From assembly GCA_963755695.1 (NCBI GenBank), contig CAVWLB010000001.1:1054001-1118000 (forward strand): a stretch of 64,000 nucleotides of DNA, read 5' to 3'. Shown piece after piece: positions 59,310-64,000 of the stretch; position 1 is the stretch's first letter, and every line of letters starts with the position of its first letter. A program made the position numbers and the translations under genes. The notes below the pieces were generated by a model. The model was not told the origin of the DNA. It worked only from the letters and a program-made list of their open reading frames with translations, and searched no databases. This DNA is from QHWT01 sp963755695 (GTDB taxonomy: Bacteria > Acidobacteriota > Vicinamibacteria > Vicinamibacterales > 2-12-FULL-66-21).

Positions 59310-60277
59310 CGTATGGAAAGGATCTGCAGGTTGTAGGTCGCGCCATCCCATTCCGCGACGACGGTGCCGGATGTGCTCGCGCCAATCGCGCGTGCCGGCA
59401 CGGTCGTCGCCATCGGGATCACCTTCTCCAGCGGAAGCCCCGTGAAGCGCACCGTGTTGGCGATGGCGCGATCGAGCGTCAGGGCCGAGCCCGCGAGATA
59501 GGGCGTGCCCGGCAGTGACACGCGATCGTCCGCGTCGAGCTCGCACTCGACGCCGCCAATCTGGTATGGCCCGGGGGCGCAGCCCGCCGCCGCCACGGCA
59601 TCGGTCACCAGCACGCTCCGTTCGAGTCCCTTTGCGCGCACCAGCGCTTTCACGGTCGCGGGCGGGAGATGATGACCGTCGACGATGAAGCTGGCGACGA
59701 CCGCGTCGGCCGCCAGCAGCTCCCAGATGACGTTGGGGTGACGCGGCAGCATCGCGGCGCAACCATTGCCAAGATGCGTCGCGAGCGTGGCGCCCGCCGC
59801 CACGGCGGCGGCAATCTGCGGCGGGCTGGCCGCACTGTGACCGATCGCCACGCGAACGCCCGCGCCGACCAGATGTTCGATGAGCGGGATCGCGCCGAAG
59901 ACCTCCGGCGCCAGCGTGACCAGGACGATCCGGCCGCCGGCAGCGTCCTGACGGCGGTTGAAGTCGTCGATGCTCGCGCGCGAGACGCATTCTCGAGGGT
60001 GGGCGCCGCGCGCGCCGTCCTCGGGTGAAATGTAGGGCCCTTCCATGTGGATCCCCGCGATCGCGTCACGGGTCATCCGGGTGAGCACGCGGGCGCTCGC
60101 GGCAAAGCGATCGAACGACGAGGTGATGAGCGTGGGAAGGCAGCGCGTGACGCCGGTCTCGCGCATGCGCGCGAGCGCGGCGTCGACCTGATCCTCGGTC
60201 AGGCCCAGCGCATTGAAGTCGATCCCGCCGAAGCCGTTCACCTGCAGGTCGAACAGCCCCGGCAGCTCGAGGGTCAT
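59306..60277 (-). CDS. nagA: N-acetylglucosamine-6-phosphate deacetylase-like amidohydrolase, short form
   Basis: A 323-residue amidohydrolase with NagA signatures: HMEGPYISPEDGARGAH (metal Glu), VAIGHSAA, ATHLGNGCAAM, IVDGHHLPP and catalytic Asp in LVTDAVAAAG. The usual length is about 380; here the N-terminal beta-sandwich strands are missing and the protein begins almost at the barrel (LPGLFDLQVNGFGGIDF). It would remove acetyl from GlcNAc-6-phosphate. Coupled on both sides by ATGA overlaps to the isomerase and the symporter genes. Substrate specificity may differ from true NagA. Confidence 0.82.
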   Translation of the reverse strand: MTLELPGLFDLQVNGFGGIDFNALGLTEDQVDAALARMRETGVTRCLPTLITSSFDRFAASARVLTRMTRDAIAGIHMEGPYISPEDGARGAHPRECVSRASIDDFNRRQDAAGGRIVLVTLAPEVFGAIPLIEHLVGAGVRVAIGHSAASPPQIAAAVAAGATLATHLGNGCAAMLPRHPNVIWELLAADAVVASFIVDGHHLPPATVKALVRAKGLERSVLVTDAVAAAGCAPGPYQIGGVECELDADDRVSLPGTPYLAGSALTLDRAIANTVRFTGLPLEKVIPMATTVPARAIGASTSGTVVAEWDGATYNLQILSIR

Positions 60278-61125
60278 GACGCGCGCAGCTTCTTCCAGTT
60301 CTCGAGGCAGCGCTGCGCCATCGCCAGTTGTCCGCCCGGCCCGCTCTGCTCCTGTTCGATGAGGTAATACTCGATGCCGCCGGTCGTTTCAGCCTCATCG
60401 AGGATCTGCTTCCAGGGGGCGTCGCCTTCGCCGAACGCGACGCCGTAGCCGCTGGCCTTCGACCATTCCTTGCAGTGCATGCTGCGGATCCGTCCTGGAT
60501 TGGCCTTGATCCACGCGACCGGGTCCGCGCCCACCTCGACGCACGTGCCGACGTCGAACTGCAGCGCGACATCCTTCGGGGTGCCGGCGGCGATCACGTC
60601 CATCGGGCGCTTGCCGTCGACTGGCGCCCATTCGGCCTGGTGGTTGTGGTAACCGGTGAACAGGCCCACCGGCTTGAGCTGCGCGGCCGTCGAGGTCAGT
60701 TGGTCGGCGACCGATTTCCAGCCATCGACTCCGGAGACGCGTCCGGCGCTGGCCATGATGATGTACTTGCTGCCAATGATCTGGTTCAGCTCGATCGCCT
60801 TCTTCAAGCCGTCAGCGGTGAACGAGGGTGTCCCGTTATGCGTGGAGCGGCACTGGATGCCGAGATCGTCGAGCAGCTTCCGTACATCCCTGGCCTGATC
60901 GGGCGTCCAGTCGAAGTAGGGTGAGTAGAACTCGACGATCTGGTAGCCCATCTTTGCGACAGCGGTGACGGTGCCTTTCAGGTCCTTGGCCAGCTCGTCG
61001 CGAACCGAGTACAGTTCGAGGCCGACGGGCACGTCCTTCAGCGCGCCGAACGCGCGTCGAGCAAAGGGCAGCGCGCCGGCGAGCGCCAGAAACGTGCGGC
61101 GGGAGATCGAGTGAGGTGCGGTCAT
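60274..61125 (-). CDS. Tat-exported sugar phosphate isomerase/epimerase-like protein
   Basis: A 283-residue TIM barrel with an N-terminal twin-arginine signal (ISRRTFLALAGALPFARRAFG). The barrel has VGLELYSVRDELAKDLKGTV, YHNHQAEW, LQFDVGTCVEVGADP and IRSMHCKEW metal-site segments. Exported members of this family are common in Acidobacteriota and Planctomycetes, but their substrates are mostly unknown. It is the first gene of the minus-strand run isomerase-nagA-SSS-S9 peptidase-bshB1-bshA, and 39 bp separate it from the divergent MFS gene. Confidence 0.85.
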   Translation of the reverse strand: MTAPHSISRRTFLALAGALPFARRAFGALKDVPVGLELYSVRDELAKDLKGTVTAVAKMGYQIVEFYSPYFDWTPDQARDVRKLLDDLGIQCRSTHNGTPSFTADGLKKAIELNQIIGSKYIIMASAGRVSGVDGWKSVADQLTSTAAQLKPVGLFTGYHNHQAEWAPVDGKRPMDVIAAGTPKDVALQFDVGTCVEVGADPVAWIKANPGRIRSMHCKEWSKASGYGVAFGEGDAPWKQILDEAETTGGIEYYLIEQEQSGPGGQLAMAQRCLENWKKLRAS

Positions 61126-61164
61126 GCGCGGCAGCCTAGCACAGGAAACGACGCGAGCCGAACG

Positions 61165-62442
61165 GTGAGTGTTCCCCCTTCTTACAAGTGGGCCCTGGTC
61201 GGCATGTTGTGGTTCGTCTGCCTCTTCAACTACGCCGACCGGCAGGCGATCTACTCCGTCTTTCCTCTCCTCAAGGTCGAGATGGCGTTGAGCGACGTGC
61301 AACTCGGCATCATCGGTGCGTCGTTCATGTGGGTCTACGCGATCGCCGCCCCCTTTGCCGGCGTCATCGGCGATCGCTTCAGCCGCAAGGCCCTGATCAT
61401 TGGCGGCCTGATGTTCTGGTCCTTGATCACCATCGCCACGGCACTGTCGAGGACCTACTGGCACCTGGTGCTCTTCCGTGCCCTCGAAGGGCTCGGCGAG
61501 GCGTTCTACTTTCCAGCATCGATGTCGATGCTGAGCGACTATCACGGGCGCGAGACGCGGTCGCGAGCGATGTCGTTGCACCAATCGAGCGTGTACGCGG
61601 GCACGATTGCCGGCGGCACCCTCGCCGGCTTCATGGGGCAGTCGCTCGGCTGGCGGTCAAGTTTCTATCTGCTGGGAGTTCTTGGCACGCTTCTCGGCTT
61701 CGTGCTGATGCTCTGCTTACGCGAGCCGGCGCGCGGACACTCAGACCTCATGGTCGAAGGCCAGCGTGCCCCGATCGAGCGCGCGAATCAGCGCAGCAAC
61801 CTGCCGATGGTGTCGATCCTGATGGCGGTGTTTGTTGGCGCCAACTTTGTTGCCGCGATCGTGCTGACGTGGATGCCGTCCTTTCTCTACCGCAAGTTTG
61901 GCATGAGCCTCGCGGCCGCCGGTTTCAGCAGCACGGCGTACTTGCAGGTGGCGTCGGTCCTCGGCGTGCTCAGCGGCGGCGTGCTCGCGGATCGGCTGGC
62001 ACTCCGGCATCGCGGAGGTCGCATGATGACGCAGGCGATTGGCCTCCTTGCCGGCGTACCATTCATCTTCGTGACGGGATGGACCGGGTCGATCCCGGTG
62101 CTGATCCTCGCGATGGCGGGCTTTGGCTACTTCAAGGGACTCTATGACGCGAACATCTGGGCGTCGCTTCACGATGTCGTCCGGACGTCCAGGCGTGCCA
62201 GTGCCGTCGGCGCGATGAATGCGGTCGGATGGGTTGGCGGCGGCCTTGCGCCGGTCGCGATCGCCCTCGCCTCCGAGCGTTTCGGCATGAGCGCCTCAAT
62301 CAGCGCGAGCTCGATCGTCTACCTCGCTGTTGGAGTGCTGCTCTTACTCGGCATTCGCACGTTCATGCGTCACGGGCCCGAGGCGCTGGTCGCGCCGAAG
62401 CCGCGGAACCGCGAAGACGGGGGAGTCAAGGCTTACCGATGA
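61165..62442 (+). CDS. MFS transporter
   Basis: A 425-residue protein with 12 membrane helices. ALVGMLWFVCLFNYADRQAI and GVIGDRFSRKALIIGGLM (loop 2-3 motif) place it near the hexuronate/organophosphate porters. It should import a sugar acid or related solute. The start is GTG 61165, as no ATG precedes the first helix. Its stop overlaps the next start as ATGA, linking it to the sialidase-type gene, so the transported compound may be a product of that enzyme. Confidence 0.88.
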   Translation: MSVPPSYKWALVGMLWFVCLFNYADRQAIYSVFPLLKVEMALSDVQLGIIGASFMWVYAIAAPFAGVIGDRFSRKALIIGGLMFWSLITIATALSRTYWHLVLFRALEGLGEAFYFPASMSMLSDYHGRETRSRAMSLHQSSVYAGTIAGGTLAGFMGQSLGWRSSFYLLGVLGTLLGFVLMLCLREPARGHSDLMVEGQRAPIERANQRSNLPMVSILMAVFVGANFVAAIVLTWMPSFLYRKFGMSLAAAGFSSTAYLQVASVLGVLSGGVLADRLALRHRGGRMMTQAIGLLAGVPFIFVTGWTGSIPVLILAMAGFGYFKGLYDANIWASLHDVVRTSRRASAVGAMNAVGWVGGGLAPVAIALASERFGMSASISASSIVYLAVGVLLLLGIRTFMRHGPEALVAPKPRNREDGGVKAYR

Positions 62443-64000
62443 TCACATCCGTTCTACTTCCATTGCTCGCACTGATGATGGTGACACGGCAAGCTCCCGC
62501 GCCTGCCTCGCCTGTCGTCCGATCGGAATTCATTTTCGAGCGTGCGCCGTTTCCATCGGCGCACGCCTCGACGATCGTGGAGACCGCCGACGGCCTCGTC
62601 GCGGCATGGTTTGGCGGCACCGAGGAACGCAATCCCGACGTCGGCATCTGGGTGTCTCGCCGTGATGCCGCCGGCTGGTCGGCCCCCGTCGAGATCGCCG
62701 ACGGAGTGCAGGCGGATGGCACGCGCTATCCGTGCTGGAATCCGGTGCTCTTTCAACCGTCGCGGGGCCCGCTGGTCGTCTTCTACAAGATCGGTCCGAG
62801 CCCGTCTGAGTGGTGGGGCATGGTGCGCACTTCCGCGGACGCCGGGCGCACGTGGTCGACGGCCACGAAGTTGCCGGAGGGCATCCTCGGCCCGATCCGC
62901 GCCAAGCCAATCGAGCTCGACCCCGGTGTCCTTCTGGCTGGATCGAGCACGGAGCACAACGGCTGGGTCGTGCACATGGAGCGCTTCACGGGTTCCTGGA
63001 CGTCAGAATCGCTCTCGTCTCCCTCCTCGTGGACGAAGACGGGCGGGCTCAACGACGCCAACGAGTTCGGCGCGATCCAGCCGACCGTCCTCGTGCATTC
63101 CCCTTCGTCACTCGAAATACTCTGCCGCACCCGTCAGGGCATGATCACCCAGGCGTGGTCCGAGGACGGCGGCCGCACGTGGGGACGGATGACGGCAACC
63201 AGCCTGCCGAACCCGAGTGCCGGGATCGACAGCGTTCGCTTGAGTGACGGGCGGTACCTCCTGGTCTACAACCCCTCGGCCACATCTCGCGGCAAGCTGG
63301 AAGTGGCGCTGTCGACCGACGGCAAGTCGTGGAATTCCGTCGCGGTCCTCGAAGACGCCGCCGGCGAGTATTCCTATCCGGCAATAATCCAGGCTCGCGA
63401 TGGATCCGTGCACGTCACGTACACGTGGAAGCGCGAACGCATCAAGCACGTGGTGCTCGATCCCGCACGACTGGCGTCATCACAGACGTCGGCCTCGAAC
63501 CTCGGATCCGACGCGAATGGGAACCCTCTACGGCGGGCGACGAAGACCGGGCACGTGTCGAATTACGACGAATCCAAGGTGCGGCCATATACGCTGCCCG
63601 ATCCGCTGGTAACCGCGAACGGGCTGCCGGTCCGTGACCCGGCAACATGGATGAAGACGCGACGGCCTGAGATCATCCGGATGTACGAGCGTGATATCTG
63701 GGGCCGCATCCCGGGCAAGACCCCAAAGGTCACGTGGCAGATCGCGGAGACGGACGCTGCGGCGCGAGACGGAACCGCCATCAGGAAGCGCGTCATGGGC
63801 ACAATCGGAAACGGCGCGGATGCGCCGCGGATGAAGCTGACCGTCTACACTCCGGCAACCGTGAAGACGCCGGTACCCTTGATCCTGCTGGTCAATTTCG
63901 GCGGCGGCACCGCTCCGCCCCCGGCAAACGCGCCGTCCGGCGACCCTCCGGTCGCGGCAGAGATCATCGCGCGCGGCTGGGGCTATGCGATGGTTGGCTA
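62439..64000 (+). CDS. Sialidase-type propeller fused to CE15-like (glucuronoyl esterase) domain, 3' end outside window
   Basis: An open frame of at least 520 codons runs to the right edge without a stop. After a hydrophobic leader (MITSVLLPLLALMMVTRQAP) come Asp-box repeats of a BNR/sialidase propeller (SADAGRTWS, SEDGGRTWG, STDGKSWN), ending near HVVLDPARLA (residue about 345). A 40-residue linker leads to the N-terminal part of a CE15-like domain: YTLPDPLV..NGLPVRDPATW and RRPEIIRMYERDIWGRIPG. The catalytic Ser motif lies beyond the edge. It likely acts on exported glycans. Coupled to the MFS gene by ATGA. Confidence 0.8.
   Translation, partial: MITSVLLPLLALMMVTRQAPAPASPVVRSEFIFERAPFPSAHASTIVETADGLVAAWFGGTEERNPDVGIWVSRRDAAGWSAPVEIADGVQADGTRYPCWNPVLFQPSRGPLVVFYKIGPSPSEWWGMVRTSADAGRTWSTATKLPEGILGPIRAKPIELDPGVLLAGSSTEHNGWVVHMERFTGSWTSESLSSPSSWTKTGGLNDANEFGAIQPTVLVHSPSSLEILCRTRQGMITQAWSEDGGRTWGRMTATSLPNPSAGIDSVRLSDGRYLLVYNPSATSRGKLEVALSTDGKSWNSVAVLEDAAGEYSYPAIIQARDGSVHVTYTWKRERIKHVVLDPARLASSQTSASNLGSDANGNPLRRATKTGHVSNYDESKVRPYTLPDPLVTANGLPVRDPATWMKTRRPEIIRMYERDIWGRIPGKTPKVTWQIAETDAAARDGTAIRKRVMGTIGNGADAPRMKLTVYTPATVKTPVPLILLVNFGGGTAPPPANAPSGDPPVAAEIIARGWGYAMVG

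Overview
The window is a GC-rich, gene-dense stretch of bacterial chromosome. It most resembles an acidobacterium of the Vicinamibacteria type. The signs are an Oar-like TonB-dependent receptor, many PQQ-like beta-propeller proteins, a di-heme cytochrome of the reaction-centre-cytochrome type, S9 peptidases, bacillithiol genes (bshA/bshB1) and many ATGA-coupled gene pairs. This assignment is inferred from gene content only. I saw no rRNA, tRNA, CRISPR array, prophage or transposase.

Layout. 1-7.9 kb: 3' part of a TonB-dependent receptor, then three PQQ-like propeller genes, two of them broken by many indels. 8-12.5 kb: HemN-like radical SAM enzyme, hotdog thioesterase, frameshifted halogenase-type flavoprotein and a CPA2 antiporter. 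12.5-18 kb: small membrane protein, ankyrin protein and three more propeller genes, one with EF-hands. 18-26.3 kb, minus strand: FtsX-type permease and its ATPase, a GT4 glycosyltransferase, and an aldehyde dehydrogenase plus adenylating ligase pair that looks like a two-protein carboxylic acid reductase. 26.3-30.7 kb: DUF3311-like/SSS symporter pair, MFS transporter, iron alcohol dehydrogenase. 30.9-33.5 kb: di-heme cytochrome coupled to a LytS/LytTR two-component pair. 33.5-41.5 kb: MITE-like palindromic element, B12-type radical SAM protein, GT39 membrane glycosyltransferase, CsaA-like protein, acetamidase/formamidase, secreted PLD-like protein, alpha/beta hydrolase, DUF488. 41.6-45.4 kb: sugar or polyol catabolism set (hexulose-phosphate-synthase-like, Zn-ADH, SDR, TIM-barrel isomerase).

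45.4-53.6 kb is the most unusual part. It is a tight eight-gene operon coding for a VWA lipoprotein, a PspA/IM30 protein, a substrate-binding protein fused to OmpA, an ABC permease, an ABC ATPase, a membrane/coiled-coil protein, a double-AAA+ ATPase and a small helical protein. I read it as a candidate envelope machine in which an ABC importer is tied to peptidoglycan and to membrane-stress and chaperone-type ATPase parts.

53.6-64 kb: minus-strand run of TIM-barrel isomerase, NagA-like deacetylase, SSS symporter, S9 peptidase, BshB1 and BshA. Divergent to it are an MFS transporter and an open-ended gene that joins a sialidase-type propeller to the start of a CE15-like esterase domain. Together these suggest scavenging of amino-sugar or host/plant glycans.

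Two features run across the whole window. First, eight intergenic spacers carry a degenerate short-repeat family, mostly of 7-bp period (approximate unit YGARGYC on one strand), and four of them share the 11-mer GGCTCAGGACT. Second, reading-frame lesions are confined to the left 20 kb and are very dense at 3-6.7 kb, which suggests either local gene decay or low-quality sequence there.
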